Source: Akkermansiaceae bacterium (GTDB lineage: Bacteria; Verrucomicrobiota; Verrucomicrobiia; Verrucomicrobiales; Akkermansiaceae). Taken from it: a stretch of DNA of 64,000 bases. Position numbers and translations under genes: made by a program. A model generated the notes under the pieces. The model worked only from the letters and a program-made list of their open reading frames with translations, was not told the DNA's origin and made no database searches. The stretch spans positions 186,001 through 250,000 of the forward strand of contig JABDRB010000013.1 in NCBI GenBank assembly GCA_013041925.1, in the 5' to 3' direction. Numbering within the stretch: the first letter of the stretch is position 1; each line of letters opens with the position of its first letter. Below are positions 35,368 through 43,267 of the stretch, piece by piece.

Positions 35368-35906
35368 TCATGCACACCCACAAACGAACGAGAAACCTCG
35401 GCTTCACGCTCATTGAACTGACCATGACCATCAGCGTCGGCCTCATGGTCGCGGGCATGTCTCTCACCCTTTTTAACAGTCAAATTGCATCCTACAAAAT
35501 CCTTAAAACCCAGAATTTCCTCGTCACCGAGGCCCCTCAAATCAACAACACCCTGAACCGTATCGTCAGTCGGGCGAACTTCTTCCTGATGTATACCTCA
35601 CTCAGCGACGCTACATCTGGATACAACTCCGTGATCACGGGGGGTAAGGTCCTCGCCCTCAAATTTGAAGACCCCAGCGACTCAGCCAACAACAGCTTCG
35701 GAGTCATTGCCTATGATTCCACAGATAATGATCTCAACTACTACCACATCAGCAGCATGGCGGAACTCGCCATTGCCAACCCAAAATGGAGTATCACCAC
35801 CCAATTAAACGGAGCCGACTTCTACGTAGAAAATGGCGTCTTACGCATCAAGCTCACCGGACCCAACAGTGAGGAAATCATCTATTCAACCACCACACAG
35901 CAATGA
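35364..35906 (+). CDS. Prepilin-like protein, PilW/GspJ-like position
   Basis: 180 aa with a textbook leader: MIMHTHKRTRNLG cleaved before FTLIELTMTISVGLMVAGM (Glu at +5). The remainder is a pilin-type beta domain of about 140 residues. The ATG at 35364 overlaps the stop of the previous gene (ATGA), and the stop overlaps the next start in the same way. The size and the middle position of three fit a minor pilin/pseudopilin that builds the tip complex. Confidence 0.85.
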   Translation: MIMHTHKRTRNLGFTLIELTMTISVGLMVAGMSLTLFNSQIASYKILKTQNFLVTEAPQINNTLNRIVSRANFFLMYTSLSDATSGYNSVITGGKVLALKFEDPSDSANNSFGVIAYDSTDNDLNYYHISSMAELAIANPKWSITTQLNGADFYVENGVLRIKLTGPNSEEIIYSTTTQQ

Positions 35907-37963
35907 AAACAACAGGCACAACCCATCCTCACCAAGCACTCGCCCGTCCTGGCTTTGCCTCCCTTATCACCGTCATATCCGTAGGTGTGGCGCTACTCAT
36001 CATCCTTGTCTCGATGTATGAAAACACGGTTGAATCTCAAACGGCTCAGAAAAACAACCTACTCAAAAACGACTACCAGCAGAGAGAGAATGCTTTTCTC
36101 CGCGCCCTGACCAACATCATTCCCAACAAGGCCATGATGTGTATGCAGGACGATACTCAACCTTGGGAAGTCAGAGAACAACTCCGCTGGAACCAGATCA
36201 TCGACGAAGCCCTTGTGCTTTCCAATTCCAATACAGCGGTTGACCCGAGTGTCGCTAGTGCGCTCGGAATCAGCTCCTTACGCAGCGGCAATGGCGCGGA
36301 CAGTCAATTAGCAAGAAACACCGTGGTCAAACCACTCGCACAACTCAGCTATCAAGGTGCCGTCTATGAAAACGCCGTAACCCCTGGCACGAATCTCACC
36401 GCAACTTCGGACTTCCCTCCACCGCTCGAGTGCTCGGATTGGGAACAGATCCGCGACGCCTACTACCCGATTGTTTCTTACCACAAAAAATACGGCAGCT
36501 CGGCCACGGGTTGGGTGATGGATTCGGTAACGGACTTCCCACAGTACAACCGTGTATTAGCCCCCAAACTTCACTTCAATTACCAAGATGGCGCCACCAT
36601 CATCGCCAAGCATAACTGGTGGGCATTTGAGCTATCCTTCGCCGAGCAAGATGCCACTACCACAAAACTGGTAACCCGCACCAAAAAGTATCTTGTTTCC
36701 CTCTATGAGATCCCCTCACAATTACCGATCAGCGCCTCCAGCTACACCACCTTCGGAACCCATACAGATGGAACGGAATGGAGTAACATCACCCTCAGCG
36801 GAGGTATTTTTGCTGAAAAAGTAAAAACCGAAGGCTCATTTTCGACCGACTCGATTTCCAGCAGGCAGGGGGTGCAACTCTCGTCGGAAACCACCGTCAA
36901 CGGCACCGTGACGGGTGGCAACGCAGGCAGCAACCCATTTGCTAGCCATGCCCGTGAAGTGGCCCAATCCAAGGGCGATGTCTTCCCTATCTCATCCGCC
37001 TCAGATGGTGGCCGCGTCTCTTTTGTCCCCATCAACCGCGGACTGGAATTCTATGACCGCTTTCAAGGAACAGGTGACAGCCCAGAGAGCATCAACGCCG
37101 TCTCCCCCACCTCGTGGGATTACTACAGCATCGGAGCCAAGCAATGCCAGATGCGCCTCGATGTCACGGATGTCGTTTCAGCCGACGATCAAACTCCGAC
37201 CCAGATTCAGTTCAGCTACTGGTCCGACATTCCAGACGATGGATTAGAAGGTGTCATGGTCACTGAAACCTTCTCCAAGGGTGATAACTGGCCTGACCTC
37301 ACGGATGATGGTGGTCTCACATTCCCCTTTCACGTGGAAAGCTCAACCATGGGCCGCCCCTGCATCGCCATCTACCTCGATCAACTCGCCGCCTACCTAG
37401 CCACCAAAAATGCGGCGCATTTCGACATTAACAAATCCATCTCTATCAACGTCGACTACATCAACAACCTTTCCATCGCCAAACCGCCCTTTCCCAGTTT
37501 TGGCGGGGACATGGCGGTGATGCTCTTGGGGGCTAAGGACCTCACAAGCTACACGGAAGGTTTCTCCCTCGTCACCAACATGCGTCTCATCATCGCCGAC
37601 GACGTCAACGTCACCCCCACCACGCCACCCTCAGGCGTAATCGTTCCTGACGGCGAGCTCTACTACCCATCCATCTCATTCTTCGCCCCAGAAAAGCGCT
37701 ACGGCGACAGTAGTATCGCCCTGAAAATTGACATTGACGGCCAGCTCGGGTCACTCGCCAAAGACAATACGACCCCGACACGCATTGCAGACCTCAAGTC
37801 CGGAATCGCCGATGAGGTTGTACCCGAAAACATCAACGCCAATCTCAAGTCAATCATTCATCCCGCAGCCCTGCCACCCATCAACCTCATGAACTGGATG
37901 GTTGTCGTCCGAGAGATCCACCCCAAGTATGTGCCCGAAAGCACACCAGGAGACATACAATAA
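35903..37963 (+). CDS. Large prepilin-like protein, PilX/GspK-like N-terminus with ~650-aa exported domain
   Basis: 686 aa. The N-terminus reads HQALARPG-FASLITVISVGVALLIILVSMYEN, a prepilin-type leader and helix lacking Glu at +5, as is typical of GspK and PilX-like tip proteins. What follows is far larger than GspK (about 320 aa) or PilX (about 200 aa): residues 60-200 look helical, then several beta-rich segments (FAEKVKTEGSFSTDSISS..., SINVDYINNL...). No known adhesin or protease motif is visible. A tip adhesin, an enzyme displayed by a pseudopilus, or a secretion-initiation factor are all possible. It ends 74 bp before a convergent operon. Confidence 0.75.
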   Translation: MKTTGTTHPHQALARPGFASLITVISVGVALLIILVSMYENTVESQTAQKNNLLKNDYQQRENAFLRALTNIIPNKAMMCMQDDTQPWEVREQLRWNQIIDEALVLSNSNTAVDPSVASALGISSLRSGNGADSQLARNTVVKPLAQLSYQGAVYENAVTPGTNLTATSDFPPPLECSDWEQIRDAYYPIVSYHKKYGSSATGWVMDSVTDFPQYNRVLAPKLHFNYQDGATIIAKHNWWAFELSFAEQDATTTKLVTRTKKYLVSLYEIPSQLPISASSYTTFGTHTDGTEWSNITLSGGIFAEKVKTEGSFSTDSISSRQGVQLSSETTVNGTVTGGNAGSNPFASHAREVAQSKGDVFPISSASDGGRVSFVPINRGLEFYDRFQGTGDSPESINAVSPTSWDYYSIGAKQCQMRLDVTDVVSADDQTPTQIQFSYWSDIPDDGLEGVMVTETFSKGDNWPDLTDDGGLTFPFHVESSTMGRPCIAIYLDQLAAYLATKNAAHFDINKSISINVDYINNLSIAKPPFPSFGGDMAVMLLGAKDLTSYTEGFSLVTNMRLIIADDVNVTPTTPPSGVIVPDGELYYPSISFFAPEKRYGDSSIALKIDIDGQLGSLAKDNTTPTRIADLKSGIADEVVPENINANLKSIIHPAALPPINLMNWMVVVREIHPKYVPESTPGDIQ

Positions 37964-37992
37964 ACAAGGAAACAGGAACGACCTTCGACAAT

Positions 37993-38009
37993 GGACATCA
38001 TCTGTCCAC
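37993..38009. terminator. Small hairpin between convergent pilin-type operons
   Basis: TGGACA-TCATC-TGTCCA is a perfect 6-bp stem in the 74-bp gap between two convergent gene sets. No T-run follows; a terminator role is inferred from position. Confidence 0.3.
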
Positions 38010-38037
38010 CCCAAGGCTTGAGCATAAAAAATGGACC

Positions 38038-38529
38038 CTACGGCTTGGGAGGAAGAAGCTCGTGACTCGACCGAGCGCCGCCACCGTTCATGGAGGATCC
38101 TGAATCGAGGCTGCGAGGACGCTCGACATCGGCATTCAACGGCTTAAATGAATCGCTATGGGTATCCAAGCGGAAATTGGCTTCAGCGAGGTCCCGGTTT
38201 GTTTCAGCAAGCTGCTGGCGTATTCTTTTTTGTTCGTTACGCATCTCGGCCAATATCTCAAGCAACGGATCAACACGCTGATCACTCGCTGTAGGCATCT
38301 CTGATTGGCTCGCGCCGCCAGAAGGAGTAACCTGAACGTTTGCAGCCCCCAGTGAGGACTGAGGTTTGATCACTTCGTATTTGGGGTCCACCGCTGCAAT
38401 CCCCACGGAAGAGGGTGGCGAGTCGTCCGCCTGCTTAACCATCAATCGCACCTGCTGGAAATGCATACCAGTGATACCCATCATGACCCCAAGCGCCATC
38501 GTTATCATAAAAAGGATCGTCGAGTTCAT
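38038..38529 (-). CDS. Membrane-anchored coiled-coil protein of unknown function
   Basis: 163 aa. A membrane segment at 3-22 (STILFMITMALGVMMGITG), a linker, then a helical region about 85-125 (LLEILAEMRNEQKRIRQQLAETNRDLAEANF) with heptad character, and a Ser/Pro-rich end. It starts inside the stop codon of the previous gene (TAATG). Last gene of the minus-strand operon that begins with a prepilin. Not recognised. Confidence 0.65.
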   Translation of the reverse strand: MNSTILFMITMALGVMMGITGMHFQQVRLMVKQADDSPPSSVGIAAVDPKYEVIKPQSSLGAANVQVTPSGGASQSEMPTASDQRVDPLLEILAEMRNEQKRIRQQLAETNRDLAEANFRLDTHSDSFKPLNADVERPRSLDSGSSMNGGGARSSHELLPPKP

Positions 38530-39164
38530 TATTTTTGTTGAGGTAAAGATGATAAAAGAAGTTGCAAACGCCTAATCGCGGCGGCCGCCTGCTTTTCGTT
38601 GTATTCCAGTTCCTTGGTCGCATTTTTCAGCATGCTCCCCACCGTATCCTGCTGATTGTATTGTTTTACGGGGTCATACCCAGGCTCGGCAATGCGGATC
38701 GCATTGAGCCCATCACTGACGGGCACCAACACAAAGGGAGTGATCGAGAGGGCCACTGGCCTACCACTACCGAGCACCACCTCCTTACGATAAGCAGAAA
38801 CCCCTGAGGGCGCAGGCGAAAACATCCAACCATCAGGGGCCGGAGTCATCGGTTTGGCCGGCCAAGGAGAGTAGATCTTCACGTTTTTCGTTCCGTCTCC
38901 CGCTCCTGCTTTACGCGTGGTTTTTTCAACCTGAATCTGAATCCCCTCATCGGCCGTCTTCTGAATTTCAGGTACATCATCCCGCTGAGCATCAGCGGTG
39001 CGGGCAACGAGTTCTCCCTGTTCTCCCTCATCGGCAAGCTTTTGCTTCTCTGTGATTTGAATCAACGATGACGAGTCATCTTTGAGATGAATCGACTCGG
39101 GAACCGTTTGGGCACCAATGCTGCAGGTCAGTGCCAGTATGGCGATGAAATAAATAAACTTCAT
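38529..39164 (-). CDS. Exported protein of unknown function
   Basis: 211 aa with a signal peptide (MKFIYFIAILALTCSIGAQ). An acidic N-terminal part is followed by a compact block (WPAKPMTPAPDGWMFSPAPSG, VVLGSGRPVALSITPFVLVPV) and a helical C-terminus (EKQAAAAIRRLQLLLSSLPQQ). No family recognised. Its stop overlaps the next start by one base, so tight translational coupling with the coiled-coil protein is likely. Confidence 0.6.
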   Translation of the reverse strand: MKFIYFIAILALTCSIGAQTVPESIHLKDDSSSLIQITEKQKLADEGEQGELVARTADAQRDDVPEIQKTADEGIQIQVEKTTRKAGAGDGTKNVKIYSPWPAKPMTPAPDGWMFSPAPSGVSAYRKEVVLGSGRPVALSITPFVLVPVSDGLNAIRIAEPGYDPVKQYNQQDTVGSMLKNATKELEYNEKQAAAAIRRLQLLLSSLPQQK

Positions 39165-39175
39165 GGATAATCAAT

Positions 39176-40024
39176 TTAGTGAGCTACTTTAATCGACGAT
39201 GAACTACTCGGTAGGCTACCCCGCCGAGATCCAAAGCTGTGATTGTAGGGTAGGGATACGCTGTCAGCGCGGAGAGCCGCCGCCGGAACCGTCGCCTCGA
39301 GAAGCTGGTTCCAGTCATCAAAAAGAGCCTGCCCTTCCTTCCGAAGATTGCTCAAGTTCCGTTCATAAACCATCAATCGGGAAAGAACATCGCGTGCCTT
39401 GACCATGTCAGCAGATGTCCAGCGCATCGTTCTCGTTTCATAAATCACGGGCACATTGATCACGATTTTCTCCAACTCCCCATCACCCACATCGGCGCTG
39501 AGAATATGCTGCACCTTCAGATTGGTCGACTCCCATCCTGAAGCCATTGCCGATGAATCCCCCCCAGCGGCGAGGCGTTGGAGGTCGATGGTTTCAGGGG
39601 AACCTGTCTCAACTGACTCTCCAGCCGCTCCCGATGTTGATGATTGAGCTCCTGGCAAATCAGTATCCGAGGGGACAAGGTCACCTGCGGTGGGCTTGAT
39701 ACCAGCAGCAGCCGCATCTGAAGGCGCCGTCGATAGCGCGACAGTGGGACGCCTCTCAGTGACACCGCCAGCCTCATCGACCGCTAGCACCGGCTTGGTC
39801 ACATACATCCAGCACAGGATGGCAGATAAACACGTGCTCGCCCCCAGAAGCCATGGGTAAGCTTTTTCTAACTTCGTTCGAGAATACATCTCGTAATCAT
39901 CTCGCCCCGCACCGAAGGTATTCTCACGTAAACGAACCCCAGCACGTGGCGACTCATTTTCCACAAGCACGATTTGCTCGGTAGGTGTTGGCTCAGCTGG
40001 TGTTGGCTCGGTGGGACCTTTCAT
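39176..40024 (-). CDS. Single-pass membrane protein of unknown function
   Basis: 282 aa. A cytoplasmic N-terminus of about 55 residues starts with PTEPTPAEPTPTEQ repeats, then one membrane segment (about 57-76, LLGASTCLSAILCWMYV), a Ser/Ala/Thr-rich linker and a periplasmic helical domain (VKARDVLSRLMVYERNLSNLRKEGQALFDDWN). The topology resembles inner-membrane assembly proteins of pilus systems such as PilN/PilO, but no sequence similarity can be claimed. It is third in the minus-strand operon. Confidence 0.6.
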   Translation of the reverse strand: MKGPTEPTPAEPTPTEQIVLVENESPRAGVRLRENTFGAGRDDYEMYSRTKLEKAYPWLLGASTCLSAILCWMYVTKPVLAVDEAGGVTERRPTVALSTAPSDAAAAGIKPTAGDLVPSDTDLPGAQSSTSGAAGESVETGSPETIDLQRLAAGGDSSAMASGWESTNLKVQHILSADVGDGELEKIVINVPVIYETRTMRWTSADMVKARDVLSRLMVYERNLSNLRKEGQALFDDWNQLLEATVPAAALRADSVSLPYNHSFGSRRGSLPSSSSSIKVAH

Positions 40025-40032
40025 CGATTCAG

Positions 40033-40548
40033 TTATTTACGGTGTGGAACGGGTGGCTGGACGGAGGGTAATGCAACGGCTTTGGCATGCGTAATCAATA
40101 CGCGATGTGTGCGTGGCGGCATCTTGACCATCGTCAGGCTATTGCGCGTGACACTGATTTGACGGATCATCTCCGCCTTCGTGCTATACCCTTGAACCCC
40201 CGCAATAAGATTAATTTCTCCAGACTCCTGCACAACACCCACACCATCGGAACGGTAAATAGCGTAACGCGTGTAATTGGCTTCCCCATTCGTATGGCAA
40301 TACACCCTCACATCAATTCCATCGCTATAAACACGATATCGCAGTGGCGAGATAACCACAGACATCGAGTGACCAGCCTCTACTCGAATTTTTGAATGGA
40401 GTTCATAATGACCGATTAAACGAAAACCCGCTGGCAGATTCGCCGGTGACTCATCACCATGAACCACCCTAGGAAACATCAACACACACCATGTCAAAAG
40501 CAGGCCGATGGATGGGTAACGATTAGGCATCATACGCGGGTTGATCAT
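40033..40548 (-). CDS. Exported protein of unknown function
   Basis: 171 aa with a signal peptide (MINPRMMPNRYPSIGLLLT..., cleavage near VVHG). The mature domain is beta-rich (FRLIGHYELHSKIRVEAGHSM, VISPLRYRVYSDGIDVRVY) and ends in a basic region (HAKAVALPSVQPPVPHRK). The start at 40548 keeps it 14 bp downstream of the prepilin gene. Not recognised; probably works with the operon's prepilin. Confidence 0.6.
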   Translation of the reverse strand: MINPRMMPNRYPSIGLLLTWCVLMFPRVVHGDESPANLPAGFRLIGHYELHSKIRVEAGHSMSVVISPLRYRVYSDGIDVRVYCHTNGEANYTRYAIYRSDGVGVVQESGEINLIAGVQGYSTKAEMIRQISVTRNSLTMVKMPPRTHRVLITHAKAVALPSVQPPVPHRK

Positions 40549-40562
40549 TCTGCGTCTTCCCA

Positions 40563-40982
40563 CTACATCCCCACATCCCATAAGCCGTCCTCGGTATCTC
40601 CAGACGGATCGTAATTGGAACCGCCATCGACAACCACCGGAGGGGAAACCGTAACCTTGATACTCAAATCGTCACCATCCAAGGACTCCACGGTTGGCAA
40701 ACTTGGTGAGTTATCTGAGAGATAGGGAATCACCTTCGCCGCCGTAAGACTACTGGGGCTTTCCGTAGGGTGCTCTGCCAAGTAGGTGCGCTGCGCATTG
40801 TAAACCATCCGTAGCTTCTGCGACGCCTCGGATCCCAGCTTCCAATCGCTGTAACCAGTGCTCACATACATCGAAATCCCTAAAAGACTCAACAACACCG
40901 AAATAACTACCGTTATTTCAATCAAGGTCAAACCATGATCGCAACGCGTCTTTTTGATGTGGCAGCAGGTATTTTTTAACAT
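40563..40982 (-). CDS. Prepilin-type protein heading the minus-strand operon
   Basis: 139 aa. The leader MLKNTCCHIKKTRCDHG is cleaved before LTLIEITVVISVLLSLLGISM (Glu at +5, hydrophobic helix), the class III prepilin signal. The mature C-terminal domain is small and ends in an Asp/Gly-rich loop (SNYDPSGDTEDGLWDVGM), as in GspG-type major pseudopilins that bind Ca2+. That last comparison is by composition only. The ATG at 40982 gives a leader of normal length; an ATG at 41048 would be too far away. Four unknown genes follow with gaps of 14, 8 and 11 bp and a 1-bp overlap. Confidence 0.85.
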   Translation of the reverse strand: MLKNTCCHIKKTRCDHGLTLIEITVVISVLLSLLGISMYVSTGYSDWKLGSEASQKLRMVYNAQRTYLAEHPTESPSSLTAAKVIPYLSDNSPSLPTVESLDGDDLSIKVTVSPPVVVDGGSNYDPSGDTEDGLWDVGM

Positions 40983-41185
40983 TTCTGCCCCCAATATAGC
41001 ACACGAACCAAGCTTGGAAATAAAAAAACTGATACAAATCATGGTCATTCAAGGGTTCTCATCGCATGACCTTGACTCCCCCCTCCATCTCTGCCTCCTC
41101 TCCTACACACGCATGAACTGGCTGTTCCTCCTTGACTTGACGCCATGATGGTGGACGGTCAGCAGGTATCTCTTTTCATCTGACC

Positions 41186-42058
41186 ATGCGCCATCTCCTT
41201 CTCCCAGCCATCCTCACCGTTCTTCCTCTCGTCGCTTACGCCCAGAGCCCCAGAGCGGCTGCTCATAAGAGCTTTATGGCCACTGCCGTGCGGGTAGGCA
41301 CCATCCCTCGTAAGGCGGCACCCACCATTGGTGCAGCCCGTGCGATTGTGGTCGATTACAACAGCGGACGTGTGCTCTACGAAAAAAATGCCCGCCAGCG
41401 CTGCGCCGTGGCCAGCACTCAGAAACTCATGACCGCACTCTGTGTCATGGACAACGGGAATTTGAGCAAACGCTTCTCCATCGTGAAAAGCGACACCTGG
41501 GTGGTACCCACCAAGCTCGGCATTCTCCCCGGTGAAGTCTACTCCCGGCGGTCCCTGCTGGGTGCCCTGCTGGTGAAAAGCGGCAACGACGTCGCCCGCG
41601 CCCTCGCCCGCAGCGTCTCTGGCAGCGAAACAAGCTTTGCCAAGTTAATGAACCGCAAAGCCCGCAGCCTTGGGATGCATCATTCCCATTTCCTCAACCC
41701 ACACGGGCTCACCGCGACCGGTCAATATTCCACCGCACGGGATATGGCCATCTGCGCACGCGCCGCCTACCGAAGCTCCACCCTGCGCGGCATCATCAAA
41801 ACCAAGGCCTACACATTCAATTACTCCAACGGCCGAAAAAAACGACTGACCAATACCAACCGAATCCTCAAAAAACTCTCCTACTGCACCGGCATGAAAA
41901 CAGGTACCACCAAAGCGTCAGGCCGATGCCTGATCTCCAGCGGCTCGCTCAATGGGCGCACCGCCATCGTTGTCGTCCTCGGTGCCACATCGTCAACCGT
42001 CTGGAAGGACTCAGAAAACCTGCTGCGCTGGTCACTTGAGCGTCCTGCCGCACTTTAG
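41186..42058 (+). CDS. D-alanyl-D-alanine carboxypeptidase (PBP5/DacA-like)
   Basis: 290 aa, exported (signal peptide ending AYAQ). It trims the terminal D-Ala from peptidoglycan stem peptides. All three penicillin-binding motifs are present: S77-T-Q-K80 (SxxK), S132-G-N134 and K238-T-G240. The C-terminal beta domain and amphipathic anchor of PBP5 are missing, so the protein is about 100 residues shorter than DacA and probably periplasmic and soluble. It is 35 bp before the bioF-like gene. Confidence 0.93.
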   Translation: MRHLLLPAILTVLPLVAYAQSPRAAAHKSFMATAVRVGTIPRKAAPTIGAARAIVVDYNSGRVLYEKNARQRCAVASTQKLMTALCVMDNGNLSKRFSIVKSDTWVVPTKLGILPGEVYSRRSLLGALLVKSGNDVARALARSVSGSETSFAKLMNRKARSLGMHHSHFLNPHGLTATGQYSTARDMAICARAAYRSSTLRGIIKTKAYTFNYSNGRKKRLTNTNRILKKLSYCTGMKTGTTKASGRCLISSGSLNGRTAIVVVLGATSSTVWKDSENLLRWSLERPAAL

Positions 42059-42093
42059 CCTCACGTCGACTCACCTCCCACCCTCCCGACATC

Positions 42094-43224
42094 ATGCGCC
42101 AGCCCGAGGACGAACTTGCCGCGCTCCATGAATCATCCCTGCTGCGCCAACTCCCAGTGTGGGATGACTCACTTCAGAATTTCTCCTCCAACGACTACCT
42201 CGGCCTTGCGACTCACCCGCGTATCAAAAAGTCCTATCAAGATGCCATCGATCGCTACGGCGCAGGCGCTACCGCCTCCCGTCTCGTTTGCGGATCGATG
42301 CCCCCGCACCGTGAGCTGGAAGACCTCATTGCCAACGCCAAGGGAACGGAAGCCGCCCTTACGTTCGCTACCGGATACGCCACTTCCGTCGGGGTCATCA
42401 CCGCCCTGATGAAAAAAGGCGACACCATCATTCTCGATAAACTCTGCCACGCCAGCCTGATCGATGGCGCACGTATGAGCGGGGCCACCCTGCGAGTCTT
42501 CCCCCATAATCACCTCGGCAAACTCGATGCGCTCTTAGCCTCATCAGTTCAAAAATCAACCGCCAACGCCCGTATTCTGGTCATCACCGAATCTATTTTC
42601 AGCATGGATGGCGATACGGCACCGCTGAAAGAGATTGCCACGCTGACGCAACAGCACGGCAGCCTGCTCATGGTCGATGAGGCCCATGCGCTCGGCGTCA
42701 TCGGCCCGACTGGTATGGGCCTCGCCGAACAATTCGGCATCCAAGATCAGATTGATTTCCACATGGGCACACTCGGAAAAGCCGCAGGCGTGGCCGGAGG
42801 GTATATCGCCGCATCCCAACCGTGGATCGACCTGATGGTCAACCGCGCCCGATCATTGATCTACTCGACCGCGCCGCCACCCGCCCAAGCCACAGCCGCC
42901 GCTGAGTCTATTCGCCTGATCCGCAGTGATGATGGCCACGCGCTCCGCAAGCAACTCTGGAAAAATATCAACACATTCCAGAACGCCGCAAAACTCGCGC
43001 ACCCGAGTCGTTCAGCCATCATCCCATGGATGGTAGGTGAATCCCATGACGCCCTGGCTCTTTCCTCACATCTCCGCGAATGCGGAATCTTGGTTCCCGC
43101 CATCCGCTACCCGACGGTGCCACCACACACCGCACGCCTGCGTATTACATTGAGCGCGGCACATGATCCGGAGTCCGTCCGCCAATTGGGCACCACCATC
43201 CTACGCACCACCGAATCCACATGA
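42094..43224 (+). CDS. bioF: 8-amino-7-oxononanoate synthase-like PLP enzyme (alpha-oxoamine synthase family)
   Basis: 376 aa, fold-type I PLP enzyme that condenses an acyl-thioester with an amino acid; BioF makes the biotin precursor KAPA. Signatures: FSSNDYLGLATHP near 30, HASLIDGARMS, the cofactor-contacting DEAHALG (195-201) and the PLP lysine in GTLGKAAGVAGGY (Lys229). It is close to BioF in length and motifs, but no other biotin gene is nearby, and 2-amino-3-ketobutyrate ligase or another family member is possible. The start is directly after the carboxypeptidase gene. Confidence 0.82.
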   Translation: MRQPEDELAALHESSLLRQLPVWDDSLQNFSSNDYLGLATHPRIKKSYQDAIDRYGAGATASRLVCGSMPPHRELEDLIANAKGTEAALTFATGYATSVGVITALMKKGDTIILDKLCHASLIDGARMSGATLRVFPHNHLGKLDALLASSVQKSTANARILVITESIFSMDGDTAPLKEIATLTQQHGSLLMVDEAHALGVIGPTGMGLAEQFGIQDQIDFHMGTLGKAAGVAGGYIAASQPWIDLMVNRARSLIYSTAPPPAQATAAAESIRLIRSDDGHALRKQLWKNINTFQNAAKLAHPSRSAIIPWMVGESHDALALSSHLRECGILVPAIRYPTVPPHTARLRITLSAAHDPESVRQLGTTILRTTEST

Positions 43225-43267
43225 AAGAATCGCCATCAATAGAGGTATCTCAGATGTGTCCCTTTTT

